64,000 nt of DNA from JANJTB01 sp032027125 (GCA_032027125.1 JAVSMQ010000001.1:4306103-4370102), one strand, 5' to 3'. Positions 18,797 through 28,149 are shown, counted from the stretch's first letter. The notes: a model not told the origin generated them from the letters alone. Translations and numbers: made by a program.

Positions 18797-19240
18797 ATGA
18801 GAATAATTAAAACACAAAGTTATTCAGACCTTGAAAAAATTATATCAAGAAAAGAATTCATTAACTTCTTATATGAGCATCTCGATAAATTCGGAGATTC
18901 TAAAGATGCAATCAGTAAATGTCTCGATTTTGCATTTGGCATTAACGGAGGGCTTGGAGGGTTTGCTCTTGCTTATCTTGATGACTCATCAAAACTCATA
19001 GGAGCATTGATTATGAACCATACCGGTATGAGCGGTTATATACCTGAAAATATTCTGGTGTATGTTGCAGTCCATGAATCCACACGCGGTAAAGGCGTCG
19101 GCAGAGAGATAATAGAATATGCAATAGCTGAAGCTGAAGGCGACCTAAAACTTCATGTTGAGTACGAAAATCCGGCGAAAAGACTATATGAAAGGATTGG
19201 CTTTTCAACCAAATATGCAGAAATGAGATTCAAAAAATAA
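18797..19240 (+). CDS. GNAT-family N-acetyltransferase
   Basis: This 147-residue acetyltransferase uses acetyl-CoA; the substrate is unknown. The acetyl-CoA pyrophosphate loop is ESTRGKGVGREIIEYA (about residues 94-109; R-G-K-G-V-G). The conserved C-terminal Y-E-R-I-G-F (YERIGF) follows at about 133. The start ATG has GGAG 8 nt upstream. The racemase-like gene follows in the same direction 24 nt after the stop (from its ATG). The pairing suggests amino-acid or peptide chemistry, for instance acetylation of an amino acid that the racemase also handles; this is inference. Confidence 0.85.
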   Translation: MRIIKTQSYSDLEKIISRKEFINFLYEHLDKFGDSKDAISKCLDFAFGINGGLGGFALAYLDDSSKLIGALIMNHTGMSGYIPENILVYVAVHESTRGKGVGREIIEYAIAEAEGDLKLHVEYENPAKRLYERIGFSTKYAEMRFKK

Positions 19241-19264
19241 TTTTGAATATTGGAACAGAAAAAT

Positions 19265-20371
19265 ATGGCTAAGTTAATCATTGATACAAAGAGAATTAAT
19301 GAAAATATTGATATAATCAATAAATTCATGATGGAAAATAAAAAAAAGTGGTCACTTATCTCAAAAATATTATGCGGAGATAAGGAAGTTTTGAAACAGA
19401 TAATTAAGTCACCTTTGATTGAAAATATACATTCAATTGGAGACTCAAGACTTTCAAGTTTGAAAGCTGTTAAGGAAATCAATCCTGATGTTATTACAAT
19501 GTACATCAAACCCCCGGCTCTTAATTATCTGGAGGATGTTATAGAATATGCTGACATATCAATGAATACTTCCATTGATACACTACTTGCTTTGAATGAA
19601 ATTGCAAGCCGGAAGAATAAAATTCACAAAGCAATCATAATGATTGAGATGGGTGAATTACGGGAAGGCATTTTACACGACAATGTTATTGAATTTTATT
19701 CTAATGCTTTCCATTTGAGCAATATCGAAATGGTGGGACTCGGAACAAATCTTGGTTGTATGTACGGTATAGAGCCTACATTTGACAAATTAATTCAATT
19801 GTCGCTTTATAAGCAATTAATTGAGGCTAAATTCAATCATAATCTTGATTTAATATCTGGTGGTACTTCAATGACTTTACCATTAATCGAACAAGGCAAA
19901 GTACCCACTTTGATTAATCATTTTCGGATTGGTGAAGCAGCATTTTTAGGAGTTTCTCCATTAAATAATGACAAATTCAGAAATTTAAATACTGACACCT
20001 TTCGTGTTGAAGCAACTATTGTTGAAATTGAAGAAAAATACTACTTGCCCGAGGGGATTATTAGTGACGGCAATGTCGGACATACCAATGATAACAACAG
20101 CATACAGGATTTTAATACAACCAGTTTCAAGGCTTTGGTTGATATTGGAATTCTTGATGTCAATGTTGAAAATATCGAATCTGATGATGAAAAAATCAGT
20201 TTTATCGGCACAACTTCGGATATCACTGTCTATGACCTCGGTACAAATAAAAATGAAGGCGGTGAAATCAGATATAAGGTCGGTGACATTATATCCTTTA
20301 ACCCAAGTTATATGGGAGTAGCAAGGCTTATGAATTCGAAATTCATTGAAAAAGAAATATTGAGTATTTAA
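19265..20371 (+). CDS. PLP-dependent alanine/ornithine racemase-like protein
   Basis: The 368-residue protein has the alanine-racemase N-terminal TIM-barrel fold and most resembles the ornithine racemase/YhfX-type branch. The PLP lysine is probably K in SKILCGDKEV (about residue 34). Further conserved segments are IGDSRLSSLK, MIEMGELREGI, VGLGTNLGC (phosphate binding), DLISGGTSM and FRIGEAAFLG. It would interconvert L- and D-forms of an amino acid in the cytoplasm. I place the start at the ATG at 19265 (GGAA 10 nt upstream) rather than a TTG 15 nt earlier. It sits directly after a GNAT gene and is followed by a terminator. Confidence 0.8.
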   Translation: MAKLIIDTKRINENIDIINKFMMENKKKWSLISKILCGDKEVLKQIIKSPLIENIHSIGDSRLSSLKAVKEINPDVITMYIKPPALNYLEDVIEYADISMNTSIDTLLALNEIASRKNKIHKAIIMIEMGELREGILHDNVIEFYSNAFHLSNIEMVGLGTNLGCMYGIEPTFDKLIQLSLYKQLIEAKFNHNLDLISGGTSMTLPLIEQGKVPTLINHFRIGEAAFLGVSPLNNDKFRNLNTDTFRVEATIVEIEEKYYLPEGIISDGNVGHTNDNNSIQDFNTTSFKALVDIGILDVNVENIESDDEKISFIGTTSDITVYDLGTNKNEGGEIRYKVGDIISFNPSYMGVARLMNSKFIEKEILSI

Positions 20372-20410
20372 TAGTTCATTGTGAGTTTTCACCCATCTTT
20401 TTTATAACAC

Positions 20411-20438
20411 AAAAGGCTTTCCGATGGAAAGCCTTTTG
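20411..20438. terminator. Symmetric hairpin between racemase gene and tRNA-Lys
   Basis: AAAAGGCTTTCC-GAT(G)-GGAAAGCCTTTT is a perfect 12-bp stem with a tiny loop, with T/A runs on both sides. It can terminate both the racemase operon and the minus-strand tRNA. Confidence 0.85.
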
Positions 20439-20447
20439 TGTGTTGAG

Positions 20448-20520
20448 TGATCTCGGCGCGGCTCGAACGCGCGACCCTTTGATTAAAAGTCAAATGCTCT
20501 ACCAACTGAGCTACGAGATC
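20448..20520 (-). tRNA. tRNA-Lys (anticodon TTT)
   Basis: The 73-nt cloverleaf on the minus strand has acceptor arms GATCTCG/CGAGATC with discriminator A, D-arm AGCTC...GAGC, anticodon loop CTTTTAA (anticodon TTT, lysine), and T-arm GCGCG-TTCGAGC-CGCGC. CCA is not encoded. Confidence 0.95.
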
Positions 20521-20586
20521 ATCTATGATTAAATCATATTTTAAAAGAATTCAAAAGTAAGGATAATTTTCGGATTAAAAAAATAT

Positions 20587-22515
20587 TTATTTTGAAACTG
20601 AAGAATATTCTTCAATTTTAATTATTTCAAGAACTTTTGTAACAATTCCTTCAGCATCAAGTCCAAGTTCGGTATGTAGTTGTTCCTGACTGCCGTGATG
20701 GATAAATTTATCCGGTATTCCCATAATATAAATATCAGAATCATGGTGTTTAATTTCAGCAGCATATTCAAGTACGGCAGAGCCAAACCCGCCTGATTTC
20801 TGTCCGTCTTCTATGGTAATAATATTACTGAATCTTGAGAATAGGTCATCAAGCAATGCAGTATCTAAAGGCTTAATAAACCTTGGATTGACAATTTCTG
20901 CAGAAATTCCTATTAATTCCAATTTAACTGCTGCTTTCATGGCTGTCTGAACCATTGTTCCTAATGCTATGATTGCTACATCAGAACCATGTCTTAATAT
21001 TTCGCCCTTTCCTAATTTGATTGACCGCATCAGCTTTATTGGAATTCCTATTCCGTTTCCTCTCGGGAATCTTATAGCCACAGGTCCGCTTGTATAATCA
21101 AACACAGCTGAATATAGCATATCACGTAATTCCTGCTCATCCTTCGGTGCCATAAAAACAAGTTGCTGCACAGAACGTAAATAAGCTATGTCAAGAACCC
21201 CGTGATGGGTAGCACCATCTGCACCGACTAGACCGGCGCGATCAAGTGCAAAAATGACGTGCAGACCTTGTATGGCACAATCATGAACAAGATGGTCAAG
21301 AGCTCGCTGAAGAAAACTGGAATAAATCGCACATACAGGAATTATTCCTTCACATGCCAAGCCGGCAGCAAATGTAACAGCATGCCCTTCAGCTATTCCA
21401 ACATCAAAAAGTCTGTCGGGAAAGTGTTTTTCTAATTTTATAAGTCCAGTACCATCAGCCATAGCTGCAGTTATACCAACTACTTTACTGTTCATTCTGC
21501 AAATTTCTACCATAGCATCGCCGAAAAAACCGCTGTATGTCTGAATAGCAGGCTTCTCAGGAATCTTAGCAAGTGACAGCCCTGTCAATTTATCAACCTT
21601 TCCAATTGCGTGAAGATTCATTGCATCTTTTTCTGCAGGTTCGTAACCTTTCCCCTTCTGGGTTATAATATGGAGAAAAATAGGACCTTTCATATCTTTG
21701 ATTAAGGTAAGCATTCGAACAAGTTTTAGTACATTATTTCCGTTTATAGGTCCGAAATACTGAAATCCGAGAGATTCGAATAATGCACCGGGTGTAATAA
21801 TTGCTTTTACACCATCCTCAAGTCTCGAAGCAAATTTTCTTAACCTGTCACCAAGCGAATCCATTTTTCCTGCCATTTCCCAAATACCCTTACGCAGGGA
21901 ATATACAGCAGACGATGCAAAAAATTCATTGAAATAATTTGAAAAAGCCGATACATTGGGTTCAATTGAAATATTATTATCATTAAGTATAACAATCATA
22001 TCTCTTTTCTGGACACCGATATTATTCATTGCTTCATAAGCCAATCCGCCGGTCATAGCACCATCACCTATTACGGAAACGACCTTGAAATCTTTTTTTT
22101 GGATATCCCTTCCAGTTGCCATTCCCAGACCAGCGGAAATACTTGTACTTGCATGTCCGGCACCAAAAGCATCATACTCACTTTCACTTCTTTTCAAAAA
22201 GCCTGAAATACCTCCGTACTGACGAATAGTATTAAGTAAATCACGTCTTCCGGTTAAGATTTTGTGAGGATAACCCTGATGTCCGGTATCAAAAACAATT
22301 TTGTCGGTCGGAGTATTGAACACATAATGCAGAGCAACGGTAAGTTCGACTACACCAAGCCCGGCACCGAAATGACCTCCAACCTGAGTTATCGTATCAA
22401 TTAAAAATTCCCTTACTTCATCACATACCACTGGAAGCGAGGCTTTTGGAAGCTGACGTAAATCAGCAGGAGAATCAATATCTAACAAGTATTTATAATT
22501 ATAATCAGATGTCAT
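20587..22515 (-). CDS. dxs: 1-deoxy-D-xylulose-5-phosphate synthase
   Basis: The 642-residue thiamine-diphosphate enzyme condenses pyruvate and glyceraldehyde 3-phosphate, the first step of the MEP isoprenoid pathway. Visible landmarks are DTGHQGYPHKILTGR (about 78), the ThDP/Mg site GDGAMTGGLAYEAMNN ... NDNNISI (about 148-182), the transketolase central motif DRAGLVGADGATHHG (about 424-438) and EDGQKSGGFGSAVLE near the C-terminus. Full length for Dxs (about 620-640). It is a single gene on the minus strand. Its 3' end lies 66 nt from the tRNA-Lys gene. Confidence 0.97.
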   Translation of the reverse strand: MTSDYNYKYLLDIDSPADLRQLPKASLPVVCDEVREFLIDTITQVGGHFGAGLGVVELTVALHYVFNTPTDKIVFDTGHQGYPHKILTGRRDLLNTIRQYGGISGFLKRSESEYDAFGAGHASTSISAGLGMATGRDIQKKDFKVVSVIGDGAMTGGLAYEAMNNIGVQKRDMIVILNDNNISIEPNVSAFSNYFNEFFASSAVYSLRKGIWEMAGKMDSLGDRLRKFASRLEDGVKAIITPGALFESLGFQYFGPINGNNVLKLVRMLTLIKDMKGPIFLHIITQKGKGYEPAEKDAMNLHAIGKVDKLTGLSLAKIPEKPAIQTYSGFFGDAMVEICRMNSKVVGITAAMADGTGLIKLEKHFPDRLFDVGIAEGHAVTFAAGLACEGIIPVCAIYSSFLQRALDHLVHDCAIQGLHVIFALDRAGLVGADGATHHGVLDIAYLRSVQQLVFMAPKDEQELRDMLYSAVFDYTSGPVAIRFPRGNGIGIPIKLMRSIKLGKGEILRHGSDVAIIALGTMVQTAMKAAVKLELIGISAEIVNPRFIKPLDTALLDDLFSRFSNIITIEDGQKSGGFGSAVLEYAAEIKHHDSDIYIMGIPDKFIHHGSQEQLHTELGLDAEGIVTKVLEIIKIEEYSSVSK

Positions 22516-22612
22516 TCTTTTTGTTGTTTTTTCAAACCAAAAATCAGTAAACCTTATTGACGATTAATTCGTTTTATATTTAAATATTTTTCACGAATAT
22601 GGACAACCTGAA

Positions 22613-23104
22613 TTGAAAGTATATGAATTTACCACTGAATTGAAGAAAATGGACGATATGGATGCTACATTAATTGAATTTCCGTACGATACAGAAGAAT
22701 GTTTCGGCAAAAAAGGACAGATAAAGGTTTATATAAATGTCAATGGTTTTGAATACCGCTCAAGTCTTGCTAAAATGGGTCATAACTGTTCATTTGTTGT
22801 TTTCAGAAAAGAGAATAGAGAAAAAACCGGCATAAAACCAGGAGAAACTATACTTGTTAAAATTCGTGAGGATAAAGACGAAAGGACAATTGAAGTACCT
22901 GAAGATATTCAGGAAGCATTGGATGTATATCCCGAAATTAGTGAATTTTTCCATAATATGTCATTCACACACCGCAGGGAGTATGTTGAATGGATTTCTT
23001 CAGCTAAAAAAGAAGAAACAAGATTAAGAAGGATTGAGAAAGGTATTGCAACACTGATAAAAATGTATGATGAAAAGATGTTGAAAAAGAAGAACAAAAA
23101 GTGA
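22613..23104 (+). CDS. DUF1905/YdeI-like protein
   Basis: In this 163-residue protein residues 1-90 resemble the DUF1905 beta-barrel (VYEFTTELKKM ... TLIEFPYD ... GKKGQIKVYINVNG). The C-terminal half (PEDIQEALDVYPEISEFF ... SFTHRREYVEWISSAKKEET) matches the YdeI/OmpD-associated helical family. That family has been linked to tolerance of cationic peptides but the mechanism is unclear. No ATG is available at the N-terminus: the best start is TTG at 22613, and an out-of-frame ATG lies just before it. Lysine-rich tail (KMLKKKNKK). Convergent with the OYE gene across a two-way terminator. Confidence 0.8.
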   Translation: MKVYEFTTELKKMDDMDATLIEFPYDTEECFGKKGQIKVYINVNGFEYRSSLAKMGHNCSFVVFRKENREKTGIKPGETILVKIREDKDERTIEVPEDIQEALDVYPEISEFFHNMSFTHRREYVEWISSAKKEETRLRRIEKGIATLIKMYDEKMLKKKNKK

Positions 23105-23112
23105 CTTATAAA

Positions 23113-23149
23113 AAAACTTCTGAAGTCATATAATAACTTCAGAAGTTTT
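23113..23149. terminator. Bidirectional terminator between YdeI-like and OYE genes
   Basis: AAAACTTCTGAAGT (23113-23126) pairs with ACTTCAGAAGTTTT (23136-23149) around a short loop; A-run on the left and T-run on the right serve both convergent genes. Confidence 0.8.
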
Positions 23150-23178
23150 AAGTAGCTGTTGTAACCAATTAGAAAATA

Positions 23179-24267
23179 TCAATTAACTGAATACTCTGGA
23201 TAATCAATGTATCCTTCATCACCACCGCCGTAATAAGTTTTTTTGTTTGGAACAGTAAGTGGATAATCGTTTTTAAAACGATTAGGAAGATCCGGATTAG
23301 ATATAAATAAAGAAGCATAAGAAATTAAATCAGCAATGCCGTCTTTTAAAAATTTCTCACCTGATTCTTTAGTATGATTAACATTACTAATTATAACACC
23401 TTTATATATTTTTCTGAAATGCTCGGCAACTTTTGTCAAATAATTCGGCAGTTGGCTGACATCTGACTGTGGCTCCATCAAGTGGATATATGCAAGTTTA
23501 TACTTATTTAATTCATTAATCAAATAACCGTAAGTCTCGGAAGGATTGTCATCCTGAATATCATTAGACCTATTGCTCGGAGATAATTTTATTCCGACTT
23601 TATTATCACCCCAGACACTTGTGACAGCTTCAATAACTTCTATTGCAAATCTTGACCTGTTTTCAATATTTCCACCATATTCATCGGTTCTTTTGTTGGA
23701 ACCTGTGCATAAAAACTGTTCAATTAAATAACCGAATGCACCATGTATATCAACACCGTCGAAACCGCATTCTTTAGCATTAGAAGCTCCAATCCTAAAG
23801 TCTTCAACAGTATTTTTTATATCTTCGATTGACATTTCTTTGGGCTGCGAAAATTGCTGCCAGCCGTTTTGTGTATAAGTTTTTCCAATAGCCGCAATTG
23901 CTGAAGGTGCCAAAGGTTTCTCACCATTATGAAAGTCGCTGTGAGATATTCTACCAACGTGCCAGAGCTGTAAGAAAATCTTGCCATGCTTCTTATGAAC
24001 AGTATTAACAACTTTTTTCCATTCAACTTTTTGTGCATCGGTGTAAATGCCCGGAGTCCAGAGGTACCCGATTCCTCTTGGAGAAACCTGGGTACCTTCT
24101 GTAATAATCAAACCTGCTGAAGCTCTCTGCTCGTAATATAATGGTGCCTTTTCATTAGGTATATTATCAATAAATGCTCTGCTGCGTGTCATCGGCGCCA
24201 TAACCACTCTATTCTTCAATTCCATTTCGCCTAAACTGAAAGGTTTCAATAATTCAAGATTTGACAT
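23179..24267 (-). CDS. Old yellow enzyme family NADH:flavin oxidoreductase
   Basis: The 362-residue FMN-binding TIM-barrel ene-reductase of the OYE/NemA family reduces activated C=C bonds with NAD(P)H in the cytoplasm. Motifs: LKNRVVMAPMTRSRA (N-terminal FMN region), LQLWHVGRIS (about 101), the substrate-binding HG in DIHGAFGYLIEQFL (about 178), and SNKRTDEYGGNIENRSRF. The start is placed at the ATG at 24267 because an upstream in-frame ATG sits inside its GGAG ribosome site. Last gene of a marR-yceI-OYE operon, an arrangement consistent with electrophile or oxidative stress response. The physiological substrate is unknown. Confidence 0.9.
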   Translation of the reverse strand: MSNLELLKPFSLGEMELKNRVVMAPMTRSRAFIDNIPNEKAPLYYEQRASAGLIITEGTQVSPRGIGYLWTPGIYTDAQKVEWKKVVNTVHKKHGKIFLQLWHVGRISHSDFHNGEKPLAPSAIAAIGKTYTQNGWQQFSQPKEMSIEDIKNTVEDFRIGASNAKECGFDGVDIHGAFGYLIEQFLCTGSNKRTDEYGGNIENRSRFAIEVIEAVTSVWGDNKVGIKLSPSNRSNDIQDDNPSETYGYLINELNKYKLAYIHLMEPQSDVSQLPNYLTKVAEHFRKIYKGVIISNVNHTKESGEKFLKDGIADLISYASLFISNPDLPNRFKNDYPLTVPNKKTYYGGGDEGYIDYPEYSVN

Positions 24268-24288
24268 TTTTATCTCCATTTAACAAAA

Positions 24289-24894
24289 TTATAAACTTCT
24301 AACATTACCGACTAACGACAGTTCGAATTTGATATCGTCTGAAATCATTTTGTCACCCAGATTATCAAAGAAACTGCCTGAACCGTATCTTACATCCCAT
24401 TTTGACCTGTCAATAACAATATCTGCTTTGGCTGTAAATCCTTTGGAATCAAACTTCAACTCAGCCGGAAAACCAATTTCGTTTGTAATACCTTTTATTG
24501 TCAAATCACCTTTCACCCAATAATTTCCATATTGGTCTTTTTTAGGTTTGTATGAACTGATACTTTTAATTTTAAAAGTTGTTGTATTATGCTTTTCAAC
24601 TGAAAAGAAATCATCCGATTTCAAATGACCGATTAATTTTGCATTATATTCAGCATCCTTAATATCGTCATTTTTCATTGTAGTCATATCAACTCTGAAT
24701 TCACCCGAAAAATTGTCACCCGTTTTCGTTAAATATCCGTCTTTAATGTCTATCGTTCCATAATGCTGTTTGCCGATTTTTTCACCTTTCCATTTCAACA
24801 AACTTGTCTCGGTATCAACTCTGTAATCCTGTGCTAATGAGCTTCCTGCAAATATTGTGAAAGCTACTGCCATTATTCCCAAAAATCTAATCAT
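24289..24894 (-). CDS. YceI-like lipocalin-fold periplasmic protein
   Basis: This 201-residue protein has a signal peptide (MIRFLGIMAVAFTIFAGSSLAQ). The rest is a YceI domain: YRVDTETSLLKWKGEKIG, EFRVDMTTMKNDDI, HLKSDDFFSVEKHNTTTFK, VKGDLTIKGITNEIGFP and FTAKADIVIDRSKWDVRYGS. YceI proteins bind isoprenoid-like lipids in a barrel. The start has GGAG 7-8 nt upstream. It lies between marR and the OYE gene (about 20-30 nt gaps), so all three are likely co-transcribed and controlled by the MarR protein. Confidence 0.9.
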   Translation of the reverse strand: MIRFLGIMAVAFTIFAGSSLAQDYRVDTETSLLKWKGEKIGKQHYGTIDIKDGYLTKTGDNFSGEFRVDMTTMKNDDIKDAEYNAKLIGHLKSDDFFSVEKHNTTTFKIKSISSYKPKKDQYGNYWVKGDLTIKGITNEIGFPAELKFDSKGFTAKADIVIDRSKWDVRYGSGSFFDNLGDKMISDDIKFELSLVGNVRSL

Positions 24895-24923
24895 CGTAAT
24901 TCTCCAAAAAAAAAATATAAAAA

Positions 24924-25373
24924 CTAATTTCTTAACTTATCCAATAAATCACTCAAAATAATTGCTTCTTCAGATGTAATTCCGGAATATGAATTCTCCC
25001 TTTCTGAAATTAATAGGTCAAGCTCTTTTAAAATATTCAAACCTTTATCGGTTATTGTTACCCTGACCTGTCTTCTGTCAACTTCATTCTCTTTACGGTC
25101 AACCAATCCTTTTACTCTTAATTTTTCTACCAGCCTCGAAGCATTTGACATTTTATCCAACATTCTGTCCTGAAGCGTTGTCATTGTCGCACACAATGGA
25201 TGCTGACCACGCAGTATACGAAGGATATTAAACTGCTGACCCGAAATATTAAAAGGCTTCAGAACCTCTGCATTACGCTGTTCAATCCATTTGCCGGTAA
25301 ACAAAATATTTATTGCCATTTTATGATATTCATTGCTGAATTTAAATTGCTGTATTTCGTCTTCAATTTTCAT
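24924..25373 (-). CDS. MarR-family transcriptional regulator
   Basis: In this 149-residue winged-helix regulator the recognition helix region is LQDRMLDKMSNASRLVEKLRVKGLVDRKENEVDRRQVRVTITDKG, shown here in outline at residues about 66-110, with the DRR wing typical of MarR. No cysteine sensor is obvious beyond C62 (HPLCATM), which could sense oxidants or electrophiles. As first gene of an operon with yceI and OYE it probably represses its own promoter. The upstream region 25374-25606 is shared with the divergent VOC gene. Confidence 0.9.
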   Translation of the reverse strand: MKIEDEIQQFKFSNEYHKMAINILFTGKWIEQRNAEVLKPFNISGQQFNILRILRGQHPLCATMTTLQDRMLDKMSNASRLVEKLRVKGLVDRKENEVDRRQVRVTITDKGLNILKELDLLISERENSYSGITSEEAIILSDLLDKLRN

Positions 25374-25398
25374 ATTTCATGTATTCACATTATTTGTA

Positions 25399-25416
25399 TA
25401 AACATTTAATGTATTA
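25399..25416. promoter_or_regulatory. Possible MarR operator
   Basis: ATAAACATTTAATGTATT contains the short palindrome ACATTTAATGT, 28-39 nt before the marR start. MarR proteins usually bind AT-rich palindromes overlapping their own promoter. The match is short, so this is tentative. Confidence 0.3.
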
Positions 25417-25606
25417 ACGCATAATGATTTTTCTTATTTTAAATTATTTTTATTTTTATTCAAATTATTTCAAATGGTTACTTTTCAGACATAATTTTAT
25501 CATAAATCAATTATAATTTCACAATAAATATTAATTTTACAAAGAAAATGCTTAATTTTGAATTGATATTAATTACATTTTTTATTAAAATAATTAGAAA
25601 TATATA

Positions 25607-26071
25607 ATGAGACCGTTTAAAGTTTTAGGAATTCAACAGATTGCAGTCGGTGGGCTTGACAAGGGTAAATTATCACATTTTTGGGTTGACATAATGGGAT
25701 TGAGCAAAGTCCACTCCTTTTCAAGTGCTTCGGAAAATGTGGATGAAGACATTCTCCGTATCGGTGAAGGACCTTATGCCGTCGAGGTGGATATAATGCA
25801 GCCTTTGGACCCCGAAAAGAAACCAAAAGTTCACGAACCTCAGCTCAATCACATAGGATTATGGATTGATGATTTAAAATTATGTGTTGAATGGCTGACA
25901 TCGCAAGGTGTAAGATTCACTCCGGGCGGTATCCGTAAAGGAGCAGCCGGTTACGATGTATGTTTCATTCATCCAAAAGGAAATGAGGAGTTTCCCCTTT
26001 GTTCAGAAGGAGTTTTAGTTGAATTAGTTCAAGCACCGGATGATGTTATAACTGCTTTAGTCGGAAAATAA
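25607..26071 (+). CDS. VOC-superfamily (glyoxalase-like) protein
   Basis: This 154-residue vicinal-oxygen-chelate protein has two beta-alpha-beta-beta-beta modules. The first begins VLGIQQIAVGGLDKGKLSHFWVDIMGL and the second NHIGLWIDDLKLCVEWLTSQGVRFTPGG, ending VLVELVQAPDDV. Candidate metal ligands are Q in IQQIA, E in YAVEVD, H in LNHIGLW and E in LVELVQ. This pattern fits lactoylglutathione lyase or methylmalonyl-CoA epimerase-like enzymes; the reaction cannot be assigned from sequence alone. Divergent from marR. Confidence 0.8.
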   Translation: MRPFKVLGIQQIAVGGLDKGKLSHFWVDIMGLSKVHSFSSASENVDEDILRIGEGPYAVEVDIMQPLDPEKKPKVHEPQLNHIGLWIDDLKLCVEWLTSQGVRFTPGGIRKGAAGYDVCFIHPKGNEEFPLCSEGVLVELVQAPDDVITALVGK

Positions 26072-26246
26072 GTTTACTAGTTATTTATGATTATAGAGTT
26101 CTGATTAGAGAAGTCTAATTGGACCTCATCATAATATTCCGAATAAATTTCCGAAGTAAAGTTGCAGCAGTAAATGATTAAGGTTAATATATAATCAACA
26201 TAATCGTTAATGCTTAATAAAATTTGTAAAATTAATTAGAATAAAC

Positions 26247-26873
26247 ATGAATAATCAAATGATTCCTATTGTAATTGAACAAACCAGCAGAGGCGAAAGG
26301 TCGTATGATATCTACTCACGTCTGCTTAAGGAGAATATAATTTTCATCGGTTCGCCGATTGATGATTATATGGCAAATCTTGTGATTGCTCAATTACTGT
26401 TTCTATCAAGTGAAGACCCGAAAAAAGATATCAATCTTTATATAAATTCACCGGGTGGCAGTGTCACAGCGGGTTTGGCGATTTATGACACAATGCAGTT
26501 TGTCAGAAATGATATTTCTACTATTTGTATTGGATTAGGAGCATCAATGGCTCAGGTACTGCTTTGTGCCGGAACAGCCGGGAAAAGATTTTCTCTGCCA
26601 AATTCAAGAATACTTATGCACCAGCCGTCAGGAGGCACTCAGGGACAGTCTGCCGATATTGAAATTTATACTAAAGAGATTTTAAGAATGCGTGACAGTC
26701 TTTATGATATTATTTCCAAGCATACCGGTAAATCAGTTAAACAAATCAAAATTGATGCCGATAGAGATAAATACATGACTGCCGGTGAAGCAGTTGAATA
26801 TGGTATTGTGGATAAAATATTAGAGCGTCTTCCTGAAGTTGTTAAAAATGATGAAACTAAAGATAAAGTATAA
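26247..26873 (+). CDS. clpP: ATP-dependent Clp protease proteolytic subunit
   Basis: The 208-residue serine protease forms the tetradecameric barrel that degrades unfolded or tagged proteins fed by ClpX. Catalytic triad: Ser in GLGASMAQ (about residue 102), His in ILMHQPSGG (about 127), Asp in DRDKYMTAGEA (about 176). The oxyanion strand NSPGGSVTAG is present. The helix after the serine reads ASMAQVLLC rather than the common ASMGAVLL; this is a minor variation. Two bases separate it from clpX, so they form one operon. Confidence 0.96.
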   Translation: MNNQMIPIVIEQTSRGERSYDIYSRLLKENIIFIGSPIDDYMANLVIAQLLFLSSEDPKKDINLYINSPGGSVTAGLAIYDTMQFVRNDISTICIGLGASMAQVLLCAGTAGKRFSLPNSRILMHQPSGGTQGQSADIEIYTKEILRMRDSLYDIISKHTGKSVKQIKIDADRDKYMTAGEAVEYGIVDKILERLPEVVKNDETKDKV

Positions 26874-26875
26874 TA

Positions 26876-28123
26876 ATGGCAAAAAGAGAAATATTGGAAA
26901 GATGTTCATTCTGTGGCAGAAACACCCATCAGGTTGAAGGATTAATTGAAGGAATTAATAAAGTATTTATCTGCAATTTCTGTATTGATAACTCTAAGGA
27001 TTTACTCAGTGGTATTGAAGCTAAATCACTTCAAGATGATTTTGGCACTAAAAAACTTCCAAAGCCGAGTGAGATAAAAAGTTTTCTTGATAATTACGTT
27101 ATCGGGCAGGATTTTGCTAAAAGGATTATTTCTGTTGCTGTTTATAACCACTATAAACGTATAAATAATAAATCACGGGTTAACGGTGATGTGGATTTGG
27201 AAAAAAGTAACATTCTGTTCATCGGTCCGACCGGTACGGGTAAAACTCTGATAGCCAAAACACTTGCTAAAATGCTTAATGTACCATTTGCGATTGCTGA
27301 TGCTACAACCATTACCGAAGCAGGTTATGTGGGCGATGATGTCGAGTCAATTCTTCTTAATCTGCTGCAAAGTGCTAATTATGATGTCAAACTGGCTCAG
27401 CGTGGAATTATTTATATTGATGAAATTGATAAAATCGGCAGGAAATCGGAGTCTTCTTCGATTACTCGTGATGTATCAGGTGAAGGTGTCCAGCAGGCTT
27501 TGCTCAAGATTCTGGAAGGTACCCGTTCTGGTGTGCCTCCGAAAGGTGGCAGAAAACATCCCGAGCAGCCGCTTATTTACATTGATACAACTGATATTCT
27601 GTTTATTTGCGGGGGTGCATTTGTCGGTTTGGAAAAGGTAATTGCACAAAGATTAAAGAAGGGAACAATCGGTTTTAATTCTGAAGAACACGTTCACATT
27701 GAAGAAAGTCTTGACCTGCTTAAAATGGCAGAACCAGACGATTTGCTTAAATTCGGTTTCATACCGGAGTTAATCGGAAGACTGCCGGTTACTGCATCGC
27801 TTGAAGAATTATCGGATGAAGCATATTTAAGAATCCTGACCGAGCCTAAAAATGCGATAATTAAGCAATTCCAGAAACTCATTCATCTCGAAAATGCCGA
27901 ACTCGAATTTTCTGATGAAGCTTTGAAAGCAATTGTTGAAAAAGCTAAAAAAAGGAAAACAGGAGCAAGAGCTTTAAGGTCTATTGTTGAAGAAGTTATG
28001 ATAGACATTATGTTCGAGATTCCTGATTTATCAGGTCTCAAAAAGGTATTGATTACCGAAGATGTTGTCAATAATAAAGCTAAACCCGAACTCATTTTCT
28101 CCGGCTCGAAAAAAACCGCTTAA
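26876..28123 (+). CDS. clpX: ClpX unfoldase, ATP-binding subunit of Clp protease
   Basis: This 415-residue AAA+ unfoldase has an N-terminal zinc-binding domain with four cysteines (CSFCGRN ... CNFCID). Walker A is GPTGTGKTLIAKTL (about 113), the pore loop GYVGDDVES (about 146), Walker B IIYIDEIDKIG (about 180) and the RKH loop GGRKHPEQ (about 223). Sensor and lid region is GARALRSIVEEVM. It unfolds substrates and passes them to ClpP. Full length. Confidence 0.97.
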   Translation: MAKREILERCSFCGRNTHQVEGLIEGINKVFICNFCIDNSKDLLSGIEAKSLQDDFGTKKLPKPSEIKSFLDNYVIGQDFAKRIISVAVYNHYKRINNKSRVNGDVDLEKSNILFIGPTGTGKTLIAKTLAKMLNVPFAIADATTITEAGYVGDDVESILLNLLQSANYDVKLAQRGIIYIDEIDKIGRKSESSSITRDVSGEGVQQALLKILEGTRSGVPPKGGRKHPEQPLIYIDTTDILFICGGAFVGLEKVIAQRLKKGTIGFNSEEHVHIEESLDLLKMAEPDDLLKFGFIPELIGRLPVTASLEELSDEAYLRILTEPKNAIIKQFQKLIHLENAELEFSDEALKAIVEKAKKRKTGARALRSIVEEVMIDIMFEIPDLSGLKKVLITEDVVNNKAKPELIFSGSKKTA

Positions 28124-28149
28124 ATTACAACTATCATGAAAGTATTACT

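Noticed and set aside
25374..25606. Riboswitch or structured leader upstream of marR or the VOC gene
   Set aside because: The interval is AT-rich with no convincing long stem; only a short palindrome was retained as a weak operator candidate.
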